The position numbers and the translations under genes were made by a program. Shown here piece after piece: positions 8,648 to 18,336 of a stretch of 44,845 nucleotides of DNA. Numbering within the stretch: position 1 is the first letter of the stretch; each line of letters starts with the position of its first letter. Under the pieces are notes generated by a model. It had not been told where the DNA came from and ran no database searches. It saw only the letters and a list, made by a program, of their open reading frames with translations. Source of the stretch: Micavibrio sp. (lineage in GTDB: Bacteria; Pseudomonadota; Alphaproteobacteria; Micavibrionales; Micavibrionaceae). The stretch lies in contig JAQGJB010000068.1 of assembly GCA_028290825.1 (NCBI GenBank), positions 1-44,845 of the forward strand, read 5' to 3'.

Positions 8648-9201
8648 TTTGATTTTTTCAGTGCGGAAAGCAGTTCACCGGCCGCATGCCGCAGCGTTCC
8701 GGTGAAATCGGTGTGCGCATCGTCATTCGCACCGTCGGAAATATATTTCAGGCAGAGGAAGGGGATGCTGCGGCGCTGGCATATCAGGGCGAGGGCGTAG
8801 GCCTCCATGTCGACGACGTCGAAATGCGTTGCTTCTGCGCTGATGTCAAAGGAATCCCCGGTGCCGCAAATGCCCTGCATAACGCCCTCAATGGCAAGGC
8901 CGTGTGCGATTGTAACCGGATCATCTGAAAACGGCGTCTGCCATTTTTCGAAGCCCAGAGGTGTTACATTCATGTCGCGCTGGACAAAGCGGGTACAGTT
9001 GACGATGGTGCCGCCCTTGTGTCTGCGACTTCCCGCAGTTCCCAGGTTGATGACGAGGCCGGGCGCGGCCTGGGCCAGCCGTGTGGTCAGCGCATAAGCG
9101 GCATTAATCTTGCCTATGCCGGAATGAAGCACATCGTAACCGGGGAAAAGGTCCTGGCTTTCCTGTTCCATGGCGAAAATGAGAAGGGGGCGTGTCTGCA
9201 T
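8641..9201 (-). CDS. Nucleosidase of the MTA/SAH nucleosidase (PNP/UDP phosphorylase) superfamily
   Basis: A 186-residue protein with superfamily landmarks: INLGTAGS in the N-terminal half, VVDMEAYALA (the ribose-binding ME pair) and a catalytic-type Asp in YISDGAND. By family it would hydrolyse 5'-methylthioadenosine or S-adenosylhomocysteine, or a related nucleoside; the exact substrate cannot be read from the sequence. It is shorter than E. coli Pfs (about 230 residues). The start lies 9 nt after the acyltransferase stop, so the two are probably co-transcribed. Confidence 0.82.
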   Translation of the reverse strand: MQTRPLLIFAMEQESQDLFPGYDVLHSGIGKINAAYALTTRLAQAAPGLVINLGTAGSRRHKGGTIVNCTRFVQRDMNVTPLGFEKWQTPFSDDPVTIAHGLAIEGVMQGICGTGDSFDISAEATHFDVVDMEAYALALICQRRSIPFLCLKYISDGANDDAHTDFTGTLRHAAGELLSALKKSNY

Positions 9202-9210
9202 GGTGTGGCT

Positions 9211-11226
9211 CTATTTCTGCCGTGTGGCGGACAAAGACCTGAAAACTGGATCGAAAATATCCATGACCCAAAGGGATCCATAAACGGACAGGTGGTTGCT
9301 GTCGCGGTAGAGGGCATGGCCGTCATCCGCGACCAAGCATAATTTTTGTCCGGGACAGAGTTTTACGGCGGGGTCGAGGAAGGAGATGTTTTTTATCCGG
9401 CGGTATTCATCGAACGTGTCGGTCGTCGGCCTGCGGCGGTTGAGGATGTCCTGGTAAGGGCGGTTGATGGATTTCGTGCCGCGACCGAAATGGACGGCTT
9501 TCGCCAGGGCGGAGGGAACATCCACCAGAAAAGGCGGAACCTGTTCGACCACCCAGATATGGACCCCCAGCCTGGTCAATGTCTGAACCGTCTCACGGAA
9601 GGCGGGGGCGAAAGCGGGGCCGCGTTTTAATTGCGTGCCGTCGCGGCTGGTATAAGAAATAATGGCTTCCGGGCGGCCAAGTTCGATGCTGCCCTTCTCC
9701 CAGCCGTAAATATCATCCCAGCGTCCGGCCAGGATAACATGGCGGATATGCCCGTCCTTCAGCAGGGACAGAACTTTTTTGCCAACAGCCTGACACGGTG
9801 CATTTTTCGGGGCATGGTCCAGACGGGCCACGCCGATCAGGGGAAGGCAGCCGCTATATTCCACGAACAATCCGGACGTTCCTGCCGCCTTCGCTCTGGC
9901 CTCGATTGCGGGGGCCAAAGCTTCGGCATGGCTGTCGCCCCAGACGAGGAAGGTCGGACGAGTGTCGGGCGAGCCAAGGCGGAGAACGGTTTTTTCATTG
10001 AGATCGTTCAGTGGCGGAACGCGCTTTTCCCAATCCTGAATGTCCCCGTTACCTGCGGCATATTGCAGAACCTCGCCAGAGAAACGTGCGGGAAAGCCAT
10101 TTGATTTCATGCCCGTAATCGCGACGGCCAGCATGGCCACAATACCAAAAGCAGAAAACAGGAAAACGCTTTTCCGGGTTTTTAAAAAACGCCCTGAACG
10201 GATCGGCATTTCAATCAGGCGGTAAGAGGCGACGGAGAGGATAATAGTAACCGCCATTGTGGCAAGCCCTTCCATTGCGTTTAATTCGCGGTCGAGAGCG
10301 TAGCGGGCGAAAACCAGCACAGGCCAGTGAAAGAGATAAAGGCCATAAGAAATCAGGCCGATCATCACCATCGGCCGGGTCGATAGCACACGGCCCGGCA
10401 ACGTTGTTCCGTGCAGGTTCGACCAGATGAGCAGGGCGGTGCCCGCGCAGGGTAGAAGGGCAGCCCAGCCGGGGAAAAGGGTATTGCGGTCGTAGAAGAC
10501 AAAGCACACAGCGATGCAGGCTGTGCCGATTGCAGCCATCCCCTCCGCCGTGTAACGCGATAGCGAAATGTGGCGCAGAACCAGGAAGACGAGCGAACCG
10601 GTCAGCAATTCCCAGGCCCGCGTGGGCAGGATATAAAAGGTCTTGTCGGGACTTGTGTTAATCAGAGCAAGATTGGCCGCAAGGGAGGCGAGGAATAGCA
10701 GAGCCACCGCCCAGCCGATGGCTTTACGGTTTCCCTTCACCGCGCGGTAAATTCCGTAAAAGAATGGCGGGAATAACAGATAAAATTGTTCTTCTACGGC
10801 CAGGGACCAGGTATGCAGCAAAGGCCGGATGGACAGTGGATCGGCAAAATAACCGTTCGCCTTTGCGAAGATCATGTTCGAATAGAAAAGCGAGGTGCCT
10901 TTCAGGGTTTTTGAAAAGCTTCTGTAATCATAGGGGACCAGCAGGAATAGTGCCGATATGACGCTCAGGGCGCAGACCCCAAACAGCGCCGGCAGGATGC
11001 GGCGGCAACGTCTTTCATAAAAATGGGCGAAGGTAAAATTCTGCTGCCGGAGGGCGGTGTCGATCACGCCGGTAATAAGAAAACCAGACAGCACAAAGAA
11101 AATATCGACCCCGACATAGCCCCCTGAAATTCTTGCCACGTTGCAGTGGAATAAAATGACACCCAGAACAGCAATGGCCCGCATTCCGTCGAGGAACGGG
11201 CGGTATTCAAGGGCAGGATCTTTCAT
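9211..11226 (-). CDS. Acyltransferase-3 family membrane O-acyltransferase with SGNH domain
   Basis: A 671-residue OafA/YrhL-type protein. The N-terminal part (about 1-350) carries many hydrophobic segments and family motifs: LDGMRAIAVLGVILFH with the catalytic-type His, and GGYVGVDIFFVLSGFLIT. After a last membrane segment, the C-terminal part is an SGNH-hydrolase-like domain with VWGDSHAEAL. The family transfers acyl groups across the inner membrane to surface sugars such as O-antigen, exopolysaccharide or peptidoglycan. No polysaccharide genes are nearby, so the acceptor is unknown. The nucleosidase gene follows after 9 nt. Confidence 0.93.
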   Translation of the reverse strand: MKDPALEYRPFLDGMRAIAVLGVILFHCNVARISGGYVGVDIFFVLSGFLITGVIDTALRQQNFTFAHFYERRCRRILPALFGVCALSVISALFLLVPYDYRSFSKTLKGTSLFYSNMIFAKANGYFADPLSIRPLLHTWSLAVEEQFYLLFPPFFYGIYRAVKGNRKAIGWAVALLFLASLAANLALINTSPDKTFYILPTRAWELLTGSLVFLVLRHISLSRYTAEGMAAIGTACIAVCFVFYDRNTLFPGWAALLPCAGTALLIWSNLHGTTLPGRVLSTRPMVMIGLISYGLYLFHWPVLVFARYALDRELNAMEGLATMAVTIILSVASYRLIEMPIRSGRFLKTRKSVFLFSAFGIVAMLAVAITGMKSNGFPARFSGEVLQYAAGNGDIQDWEKRVPPLNDLNEKTVLRLGSPDTRPTFLVWGDSHAEALAPAIEARAKAAGTSGLFVEYSGCLPLIGVARLDHAPKNAPCQAVGKKVLSLLKDGHIRHVILAGRWDDIYGWEKGSIELGRPEAIISYTSRDGTQLKRGPAFAPAFRETVQTLTRLGVHIWVVEQVPPFLVDVPSALAKAVHFGRGTKSINRPYQDILNRRRPTTDTFDEYRRIKNISFLDPAVKLCPGQKLCLVADDGHALYRDSNHLSVYGSLWVMDIFDPVFRSLSATRQK

Positions 11227-11296
11227 GTCGTCGGCCTGGGCTGCGGTTTGTATGGATTTTACAAATATGCCTTAAATTAAGGGCCGGCGAGGCTGT

Positions 11297-11416
11297 TTGT
11301 CGATCAAAAAGTTGGGTTGGATCATAATTATCTTTCTGGCATTGCTGGCGGCGCGGTTCTTTGGCTCATGGGTCTTTCATGACCCGCGCCGGCTTACCGT
11401 CTTCTGCACCCTTTAG
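11297..11416 (+). CDS. Possible 39-residue single-span membrane protein
   Basis: A short open frame begins at TTG 11297 with GAGG 4 nt upstream. It reads SIKK and then about 20 strongly hydrophobic residues (LGWIIIIFLALLAARFFGSW), followed by a basic tail: the pattern of a small inner-membrane protein. Its 3' end overlaps the minus-strand gene ending at 11366 in antisense. No family is recognised. The TTG start, tight ribosome-site spacing and overlap keep confidence low. Confidence 0.25.
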   Translation: MSIKKLGWIIIIFLALLAARFFGSWVFHDPRRLTVFCTL

Positions 11417-11704
11417 CTTCCAGTTCTTCTGTACGATCGCAAAAATAATGAGAAGGAAGGAAAAAAGCCTGATCGTATAAACAAGCGGCGCATAATCTGT
11501 ATTCGTCATGTCGGTCACGCTGTCGGTAACGGAGAGAAAAAGGCGGCTGACCGCGTCCAGCAGGAAAGACATGGCGAAAAACAGGAAGAATCTGTCCCTG
11601 GTTGTCTTCCAGAAGCGCAGGAAAAAAAGGCTGGCCGCGCAATCGGCAAAAATGATCGCCCCTAAAATCATGCATTTTATATTGAGGCTAAGCATAAGAT
11701 CCAT
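11366..11704 (-). CDS. Small membrane protein, DUF5985-like (gene 3 of operon)
   Basis: A 112-residue protein with about three hydrophobic segments and the block SLFFLRFWKTTRDRFFLFFAMSF, which I associate with DUF5985-type membrane proteins. The tail is short and charged. It starts 4 nt after the preceding gene and is the third gene of a minus-strand operon with the two genes at 11709-12353. The operon diverges from the poly-HAMP kinase, so it may supply membrane components for that pathway. That is inference from position only; no biochemical function is known to me. Confidence 0.75.
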   Translation of the reverse strand: MDLMLSLNIKCMILGAIIFADCAASLFFLRFWKTTRDRFFLFFAMSFLLDAVSRLFLSVTDSVTDMTNTDYAPLVYTIRLFSFLLIIFAIVQKNWKLKGAEDGKPARVMKDP

Positions 11705-11708
11705 TGTG

Positions 11709-11966
11709 TTACTCCGTGTTCCAGATCAGGCCATAAAGAAGAATCATCATTGCCATCAGGGCCGTCAGAAGCCGCCAGGATGACAGATCCATGTCATGAA
11801 TATAAATTTTATCCAGGACAAGCAGGATATTGTTGATTGTTATGCCAATGAAGCATAGTCCGCCCCATAACAGTAATTTGTAGCGGCTGCGGTAATAAGC
11901 CTGCATCAGAAGCCAGGCGCAGACAAAAGCCGTTCCCGCGCAAAGCATGTAGATGATTTCAGCCAT
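11709..11966 (-). CDS. Small membrane protein, DUF5985-like (gene 2 of operon)
   Basis: An 85-residue protein with about three hydrophobic helices and the block YKLLLWGGLCFIGITINNILLVLD, typical of DUF5985-like proteins as I remember them. It sits between the winged-helix-like gene (3 nt gap upstream) and the second membrane protein (4 nt gap downstream). Two small, related-looking membrane proteins in tandem suggest a hetero-oligomer. Function unknown. Confidence 0.77.
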   Translation of the reverse strand: MAEIIYMLCAGTAFVCAWLLMQAYYRSRYKLLLWGGLCFIGITINNILLVLDKIYIHDMDLSSWRLLTALMAMMILLYGLIWNTE

Positions 11967-11969
11967 TAA

Positions 11970-12353
11970 TTAGTCCTTCCTGATCCAGAACGCGTCTGCA
12001 AATTTCTGAATCTTATTTTTTGGCTTGGAGTGAATGAGGTTGGTTACGGGAACAAGGTATTGGGCATATAACGCAGCAAGCCGCGTCACCATTTCCGCGA
12101 ATAAATTTTTATAGGCATAAAGGTTGTCATCAGCCTGACCGAGAAGCTGGCGGGCGACAAGGCGCTCAAGTATGTCCTGTGCGTCCTGAACGGGTATATA
12201 AAGCTTTTGGGCTATATCGGGAGGGGCTGCTTTCCACCCAGGATTACGCTGGAATAACAGAAGACATTCAAGTTCGGCGACTGAATCAATATTCAGAATA
12301 ATGAAGCGCCGGAGGTCTTCCGGGATTGGATCATCGCCTGTATTCTGCCCCAT
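11970..12353 (-). CDS. Winged-helix-like protein of unknown function (gene 1 of operon)
   Basis: A 127-residue soluble protein. Residues about 15-85 read like a winged-helix fold (SVAELECLLLF, DIAQKLYIPVQDAQDILERLVARQLL). This pattern is seen in MarR/PadR-like domains, but no specific family is recognised. The C-terminal third is basic and may bind nucleic acid or a partner. It is the first gene of a three-gene operon with two small membrane proteins, 58 nt downstream of a clear GGAAC-N16-CGTT element, and it diverges from the poly-HAMP kinase. It could be an adaptor or regulator for that kinase (inference). Confidence 0.7.
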   Translation of the reverse strand: MGQNTGDDPIPEDLRRFIILNIDSVAELECLLLFQRNPGWKAAPPDIAQKLYIPVQDAQDILERLVARQLLGQADDNLYAYKNLFAEMVTRLAALYAQYLVPVTNLIHSKPKNKIQKFADAFWIRKD

Positions 12354-12410
12354 TATTATCCCGGCCCCGTCCTGTTTTACGACAATAATCGCGTCGCGTT
12401 ACCCACGCAC

Positions 12411-12435
12411 AACGCACGAAAATGAAAAAAGTTCC
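12411..12435 (-). promoter_or_regulatory. EcfG-type general-stress promoter for the winged-helix/membrane protein operon
   Basis: On the minus strand GGAAC (12435-12431) is followed after exactly 16 nt by CGTT (12414-12411). This is the consensus GGAAC-N16/17-CGTT recognised by alphaproteobacterial EcfG sigma factors. It points to the start codon at 12353, giving a leader of about 50 nt. Confidence 0.7.
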
Positions 12436-12546
12436 CTAAATAAATTTAACGTTTTGCAGATATATGAGATTTACTTTTCACCTGTCCGCTTGCAAAAAAT
12501 AGAGGGGGTTTTAATCCCTTTTTTCAAAATTCCTCGGGAGATTAAT

Positions 12547-15500
12547 ATGTCGGGCAGTGCAGCAGCGGTGGTGGATTCTGATGTGACGGACCACAGCGGC
12601 GAAATGAACATGCTGCTCAATGCCCTTACGGCAATGGCCAAGGGCCGGAAGGGAATCCAGCTCCCGACAGAATGGACTGGCGTGGCCGGACGCGTGGCGA
12701 CTGCCTTTAACGATGTCATTGAAATGAACGAACGGATGGCAGAAGAACTGGACCGCCTCAGCCGCACTGTCGGTAAGGAAGGGAAGCTGAGCCAGCGTCT
12801 TTCCATGGGCGATGTTACAGGCTTCTGGCGTGAATCCGTTGAGTCCGTCAATGACCTGATCAATGATCTTGTGCACCCTACATCGGAAACGGCGCGTGTG
12901 ATCGGTGCCGTGGCACAGGGCGATCTGTCGCAGACCATGGCGCTGGAGATTGACGACCGCCCGCTGCAGGGGGAATTCCTGCGCACGGCCAAGACGATCA
13001 ATACGATGGTGGACCAGCTTGGGTCCTTTGCCTCCGAGGTGACGCGTGTTGCGCGTGAGGTGGGGACGGAAGGAATTCTCGGCGGACAGGCGAAAGTGAA
13101 GGGCGTTGCCGGAACATGGAAAGATCTGACCGATTCCGTGAACTTCATGGCGTCCAACCTGACGTCCCAGGTGCGGAACATCGCGGATGTGACGACGGCT
13201 GTTGCCAACGGCGATTTGTCTAAGAAAATTACCGTTGACGTTAAGGGTGAAATTCTAGAACTTAAAAATACCGTCAATACGATGGTGGATCAGCTGGGTT
13301 CTTTTGCTTCCGAGGTTACGCGTGTTGCGCGGGAAGTAGGTACGGAAGGAAAGCTCGGCGGACAGGCGCGCGTGGAAGACGTTTCCGGAACATGGAAAGA
13401 TCTGACCGATTCTGTGAACTCAATGGCGGGCAACCTGACGGCGCAGGTCCGTAACATTGCACAGGTGACGACGGCGGTGGCGAACGGCGATCTATCGCGT
13501 AAAATCACCGTGGACGTTAAAGGCGAAATTCTCGAGCTTAAAGATACGATTAACACGATGGTGGACCAGCTGGGTTCTTTTGCCTCCGAGGTGACGCGTG
13601 TTGCGCGGGAAGTCGGTACCGAAGGGAAACTAGGCGGTCAGGCGGATGTTAAGGGTGTCGCCGGGACGTGGAAAGATCTGACGGACTCCGTGAACTTCAT
13701 GGCGTCGAACCTGACGGCGCAGGTGCGGAACATTGCGGATGTGACGACGGCTGTGGCCAACGGCGATCTGTCGAAGAAAATTACTGTGGATGTGGCCGGT
13801 GAAATTCTGGAACTGAAGGCGACGATTAACACGATGGTGGATCAGCTGTCATCCTTCGCATCCGAGGTAACGCGTGTGGCGCGTGAGGTGGGTACGGAAG
13901 GGAAGCTGGGCGGTCAGGCGGACGTGCCGGGCGTGGGCGGAACGTGGAAAAACCTTACCGACTCCGTGAACTCGATGGCGGGTAACCTGACGGGTCAGGT
14001 GCGGAATATTGCCGACGTTACCAAGGCTGTGGCGGCGGGCGACTTGTCGAAAAAGATCACCGTGGACGTTAAGGGTGAAATTCTCGAACTGAAGAACACG
14101 GTCAACGTGATGGTCGATCAGTTGCGGTCATTCGCGGCGGAAGTGACGCGTGTGGCACGTGAGGTGGGTACGGAAGGGAAGCTTGGCGGTCAGGCGAACG
14201 TTGAGGGCGTTGCCGGAACGTGGAAGGATTTGACGGACTCAGTGAACTCCATGGCAGGTAACCTGACGGCGCAGGTGCGAAACATCGCCGATGTGACGAC
14301 GGCGGTCGCCAACGGCGATCTGTCGAAGAAAATTACGGTGGATGTGGCCGGTGAAATTCTGGAATTGAAAGACACCATTAATACGATGGTGGACCAGTTA
14401 TCCTCCTTCGCATCCGAAGTGACGCGTGTGGCGCGGGAAGTGGGTACGGAAGGAAAACTGGGCGGTCAGGCGGACGTTGAGGGTGTCGCCGGGACATGGA
14501 AAGATTTGACGGACTCCGTGAACTTCATGGCGGGTAACCTGACGGGCCAGGTGCGGAACATCGCTGAAGTTGCGACGGCGATTGCGAACGGCGACTTGTC
14601 GCGGAAGATTACGGTGGACGTTGCCGGCGAAATCCTGGAACTGAAGGCGACGATTAACACGATGGTGGATCAGCTGCGGTCATTCGCGGCGGAAGTGACG
14701 CGCGTGGCGCGTGAGGTGGGTACGGAAGGAAAACTGGGCGGTCAGGCGAACGTGGGCGGCGTGGCCGGAACGTGGAAGGATTTGACCGACTCTGTGAACT
14801 TCATGGCATCGAACCTTACCGGTCAGGTGCGGAACATCGCGAACGTTACGAAGGCCGTGGCGGCAGGCGACTTGTCGAAGAAAATTACCGTGGACGTTAA
14901 AGGTGAAATTCTTGAACTGAAAAATACCGTTAACACGATGGTGGATCAGCTAAACTCCTTCGCGGCGGAAGTGACGCGCGTGGCGCGTGAGGTTGGTACG
15001 GAAGGAAAACTGGGCGGACAGGCGCGCGTGGAAGGCGTTTCCGGTACGTGGAAAGATCTGACCGATTCCGTGAACATGATGGCGGGTAACCTGACGTCGC
15101 AGGTGCGTGGTATTGCGAAGGTCGTGACGTCGGTTGCGAACGGGGAACTGAAACGGAAGCTGACCGTGGAAGCGAAGGGCGAGATTGCCGAGCTGGCCGA
15201 TACGATTAACTCGATGATTGATACACTTGCAACGTTCGCCGATCAGGTGACGACCGTGGCGCGTGAGGTGGGTGTTGAAGGACAGCTGGGCGGTCAGGCG
15301 AAAGTGCCGGGCGCGTCCGGGACGTGGAAAGATCTGACCGAAAACGTCAACCAGCTGGCGGCGAACCTGACGACCCAGGTGCGGGCGATTGCCGAGGTGG
15401 CGACCGCCGTGACAAAGGGGAATCTAACCCGTTCGATTACTGTTGAGGCGCAGGGCGAGGTTGCCGTTCTGAAGGATACGATCAACGAGATGATTAACAA

Positions 15501-18336
15501 TTTGCGCGATACGACGCAGAAGAACACCGAGCAGGACTGGCTGAAAACCAACCTGGCGAAATTCTCGCGGATGCTGCAGGGGCAGCGTGACCTTACTGCC
15601 GTGGGCCGGACGGTTTTGTCCGAACTCTGCCCGGTGGTTGGCGCGGAGCAGGCGGAATTCTATGTTCTTGACGGGCAGGAATCGCAATCGCGCCTCACCC
15701 TTCTGGCGGGTTTTGCGTCCGAGGGCAATCAGCATCTCGGCAAACAGATCGAGCTGGGGCAGGGTGTCGTGGGACAATGCGCGCTAGAAAAGCGCAAGAT
15801 CGTTCTCGATAACCTGCCGCCGGAGTACATTCGCATTTCCTCAGGCATGGGATCGGCTGCGCCGCGCAGCGTCCTCGTTCTGCCGCTGATCTTCGAGGGA
15901 CAGGCGAAAGGGGTTCTGGAACTGGCATCGTTTAACGGCTTCAATCCGTCTCACCAGGCCCTCCTCGATCAGCTGACAGAATCCATCGGCATCGTTCTCA
16001 ACACGATCGAGGCGAACATGCGGACGGAAGATTTGCTGACACAGTCGCAATCCCTTGCGCACCAGTTGCAGACGCGTCAGGAAGAACTGCAACAGACCAA
16101 CGGCGAATTGCAGGAAAAAGCCCGCCTTCTCGCCGACCAGAACCAGGAGGTGGAACGCAAGAACATCGAGGTGGAACAGGCGCGTCAGGAACTGGAAGAC
16201 AAGGCGAAGCAGCTTGCCCTTACCTCTAAATACAAGTCCGAATTCCTTGCCAACATGTCGCATGAATTACGGACACCGCTGAACTCGCTGCTCATTCTCT
16301 CAGATCAGCTGACCAAAAACACAGAAGGCAACATGACGTCGAAGCAGACGGATTTTGCGAAGATCATTCATTCTTCGGGCAACGACCTTTTGATGCTCAT
16401 CAACGATATTCTCGATCTGTCGAAGATCGAATCCGGAACGGTTATGGTCGAGGGCAGCGAGCTGCGCCTCGAAGATCTGCAAAGCTATGTTGCGAGAACC
16501 TTTAAACACGTTGCGGAATCGAAGAATGTCGATTTCGTGCTCAGCCTCGATTCCGGCGTGCCGAAAACCATGTTTACGGATGCCAAGCGCTTACAGCAGA
16601 TCATTAAAAACCTGCTCTCCAACGCGTTCAAGTTTACGCATCAGGGTCAGGTTGCGCTCTCCATCGAGCCGGTTACGTCGGGGTGGAGTTCGGATAATGA
16701 TGATCTCAACCGCGCCAACGGCGTTCTTACTTTCTCCGTCAGCGATACAGGCATCGGCATCCCGGCGGATAAGCAGATGATCATTTTCGAAGCGTTCCAG
16801 CAGGCCGACGGCTCCACCAGCCGTAAATACGGCGGCACCGGCCTTGGTCTTGCAATCAGCCGCGAACTTTCCCGCCTGCTTGGCGGTGAAATCCGCCTGA
16901 CGTCGCATCCGGGGCGCGGTTCGACCTTTACGCTCTATCTGCCTGTCACTTACACGGTCAGCCGCCGCAAAGGAATGCAGGATTACATCCAGGGGCGGCA
17001 GGATGCGCCGCTGGCCCTAGAACACAAAGCGCAGCCCGCCAGACTCCCATCACCTGCCGAACATGACCGTGACCGGGAGATGCAGGGGGAAATTGAATCC
17101 CCCCTCATGGTCAATGAAGTCGGGGATGATCGGGGCTTTATTCAGCCGGGTGATAAGACCCTGCTGATCGTTGAAAATGATCTCGATTTTGCGCGCTTCA
17201 TGCTGGATACCGCACATGAGAAGGGTTATAAGGTCATCGTGACGTCGCTCGGCGCGGCGGCGCTGGCCATGGTTCATGATTACCGGCCGAGCGCGATCCT
17301 GCTGGATATCCATCTGCCGGATATGCAGGGCTGGCGCGTTCTGGAGCGTCTGAAAAATGATGTGGTGACGCGTCATATACCGGTCAATATTATTTCGACC
17401 GATGAATCGCGGGACCGTGCCCTGAATTCCGGCGCACATGCCTTTGTCACCAAGCCGATCCAGAGCCGCGATGTCCTCGATGTGCTTCTGGATGGCCTCG
17501 ATGATTTTTCGAGGCGTCCACAGTCGATGATCGTTGTACTTGAAACCCACCGTTCTCAAAGCGAACAGATCAGGGAAATGCTGGAACAGGAAAATTTCAA
17601 CGTTCTTCCTGCGAAGGACAGCCGCAGCCTGAAGAAAATCCTCAAAAAAAACCGGGTGGACTGCATCATCGTCAATCCGCGCTTTGCGGATGAGGTGACG
17701 GACGGGCTGGAGGGGTCGCCTTCAGATAATACCGACAAGGCGATTTCGCAACGTCTGCCGGTGATTTTGTTCGGTGACGGCATTATCGAGGATGATGCGC
17801 GGGAGCGCCTGGCGCGCCTGAGTTCGGTCAGTGAGGCCCATACGCCGGACCGCCTGCTCGACCGGGTGATCACCTATACGCACAGAAATATAACCACGAT
17901 CGGAGAAGCGACGGCGCAACGCCTGATGAATCTGCGTCAGTCCGATATTCTTCTGGCCGGAAAAAAGGTTTTGGTCGTCGATGATGATGCGCGTAATATT
18001 TTTGCGCTGACCAGCGTGCTGGAGGAGCATAATATGGTGATTTCCTCTGCTGATAACGGGCATGATGCCATCGATATGTTACAGGATGATCCGGATATCG
18101 ACATCGTCCTGATGGATATCATGATGCCGGAAATGGACGGCATGCAGACGATCCGTGAGATTCGCAAAATCGCCCACCTGAAAAATCTGCCTATCGTCGC
18201 GGTCACGGCCAAGGCCATGAAGGGCGACCGGGAAAAATGTATCGAGGCCGGGGCATGGGATTACCTTTCCAAGCCTGTGGATATTGAGCAAATGATGACC
18301 ATCCTGCGTTCATGGCTGGCCGAGAAAAGCATATGA
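12547..18336 (+). CDS. Soluble poly-HAMP hybrid histidine kinase with GAF and three receivers
   Basis: A 1929-residue kinase. I start it at ATG 12547, which has GGGAG 6 nt upstream; the open frame extends further upstream without a ribosome site. There is no membrane segment. Residues about 20-990 are a chain of roughly 21 alternating canonical ([15 protein letters not shown] type) and divergent ([12 protein letters not shown] type) HAMP domains, resembling group III fungal Nik1-type kinases. Then come GAF (about 1010-1150), a Glu/Gln-rich coiled coil, HisKA with His1239, HATPase, and three receivers. Receiver 1 has Asp1587 and receiver 3 has Asp1857. In receiver 2 the phosphoacceptor is Asn1710 and the Lys and acidic pair are also lost, so it is a pseudo-receiver. 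From GAF onward it parallels the CHASE3 kinase at 970-4401. The next gene overlaps its stop (ATGA). Confidence 0.93.
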   Translation: MSGSAAAVVDSDVTDHSGEMNMLLNALTAMAKGRKGIQLPTEWTGVAGRVATAFNDVIEMNERMAEELDRLSRTVGKEGKLSQRLSMGDVTGFWRESVESVNDLINDLVHPTSETARVIGAVAQGDLSQTMALEIDDRPLQGEFLRTAKTINTMVDQLGSFASEVTRVAREVGTEGILGGQAKVKGVAGTWKDLTDSVNFMASNLTSQVRNIADVTTAVANGDLSKKITVDVKGEILELKNTVNTMVDQLGSFASEVTRVAREVGTEGKLGGQARVEDVSGTWKDLTDSVNSMAGNLTAQVRNIAQVTTAVANGDLSRKITVDVKGEILELKDTINTMVDQLGSFASEVTRVAREVGTEGKLGGQADVKGVAGTWKDLTDSVNFMASNLTAQVRNIADVTTAVANGDLSKKITVDVAGEILELKATINTMVDQLSSFASEVTRVAREVGTEGKLGGQADVPGVGGTWKNLTDSVNSMAGNLTGQVRNIADVTKAVAAGDLSKKITVDVKGEILELKNTVNVMVDQLRSFAAEVTRVAREVGTEGKLGGQANVEGVAGTWKDLTDSVNSMAGNLTAQVRNIADVTTAVANGDLSKKITVDVAGEILELKDTINTMVDQLSSFASEVTRVAREVGTEGKLGGQADVEGVAGTWKDLTDSVNFMAGNLTGQVRNIAEVATAIANGDLSRKITVDVAGEILELKATINTMVDQLRSFAAEVTRVAREVGTEGKLGGQANVGGVAGTWKDLTDSVNFMASNLTGQVRNIANVTKAVAAGDLSKKITVDVKGEILELKNTVNTMVDQLNSFAAEVTRVAREVGTEGKLGGQARVEGVSGTWKDLTDSVNMMAGNLTSQVRGIAKVVTSVANGELKRKLTVEAKGEIAELADTINSMIDTLATFADQVTTVAREVGVEGQLGGQAKVPGASGTWKDLTENVNQLAANLTTQVRAIAEVATAVTKGNLTRSITVEAQGEVAVLKDTINEMINNLRDTTQKNTEQDWLKTNLAKFSRMLQGQRDLTAVGRTVLSELCPVVGAEQAEFYVLDGQESQSRLTLLAGFASEGNQHLGKQIELGQGVVGQCALEKRKIVLDNLPPEYIRISSGMGSAAPRSVLVLPLIFEGQAKGVLELASFNGFNPSHQALLDQLTESIGIVLNTIEANMRTEDLLTQSQSLAHQLQTRQEELQQTNGELQEKARLLADQNQEVERKNIEVEQARQELEDKAKQLALTSKYKSEFLANMSHELRTPLNSLLILSDQLTKNTEGNMTSKQTDFAKIIHSSGNDLLMLINDILDLSKIESGTVMVEGSELRLEDLQSYVARTFKHVAESKNVDFVLSLDSGVPKTMFTDAKRLQQIIKNLLSNAFKFTHQGQVALSIEPVTSGWSSDNDDLNRANGVLTFSVSDTGIGIPADKQMIIFEAFQQADGSTSRKYGGTGLGLAISRELSRLLGGEIRLTSHPGRGSTFTLYLPVTYTVSRRKGMQDYIQGRQDAPLALEHKAQPARLPSPAEHDRDREMQGEIESPLMVNEVGDDRGFIQPGDKTLLIVENDLDFARFMLDTAHEKGYKVIVTSLGAAALAMVHDYRPSAILLDIHLPDMQGWRVLERLKNDVVTRHIPVNIISTDESRDRALNSGAHAFVTKPIQSRDVLDVLLDGLDDFSRRPQSMIVVLETHRSQSEQIREMLEQENFNVLPAKDSRSLKKILKKNRVDCIIVNPRFADEVTDGLEGSPSDNTDKAISQRLPVILFGDGIIEDDARERLARLSSVSEAHTPDRLLDRVITYTHRNITTIGEATAQRLMNLRQSDILLAGKKVLVVDDDARNIFALTSVLEEHNMVISSADNGHDAIDMLQDDPDIDIVLMDIMMPEMDGMQTIREIRKIAHLKNLPIVAVTAKAMKGDREKCIEAGAWDYLSKPVDIEQMMTILRSWLAEKSI
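13006..15489 (+). repeat. Nine tandem 276-bp HAMP-pair repeats
   Basis: ATG-GTG-GA(C/T) blocks recur every 276 bp (13006, 13282, ... 15490) without any indel, giving nine 92-residue units. Nucleotide identity is high among units 1-7 and drops in units 8-9. Within the motif LK[N/D/A]T[V/I]N the variable residue runs N-D-A-N-D-A-N-D from unit 1 to 8, if the more diverged AD of unit 8 is counted. That reveals a three-unit (828 bp) super-repeat. Confidence 0.9.

Noticed and set aside
12301-12546. Extension of the poly-HAMP kinase to an upstream start at 12301
   Set aside because: The frame is open, but the added 82 residues have no domain likeness, overlap the divergent winged-helix gene and its promoter, and lack a ribosome site. 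ATG 12547 has GGGAG at good spacing.
12471-15551. Several open frames antisense to the HAMP repeats
   Set aside because: They recur with the 276-bp period and mirror the repeat composition (for example [18 protein letters not shown]), so they are shadows of the repeated coding strand.
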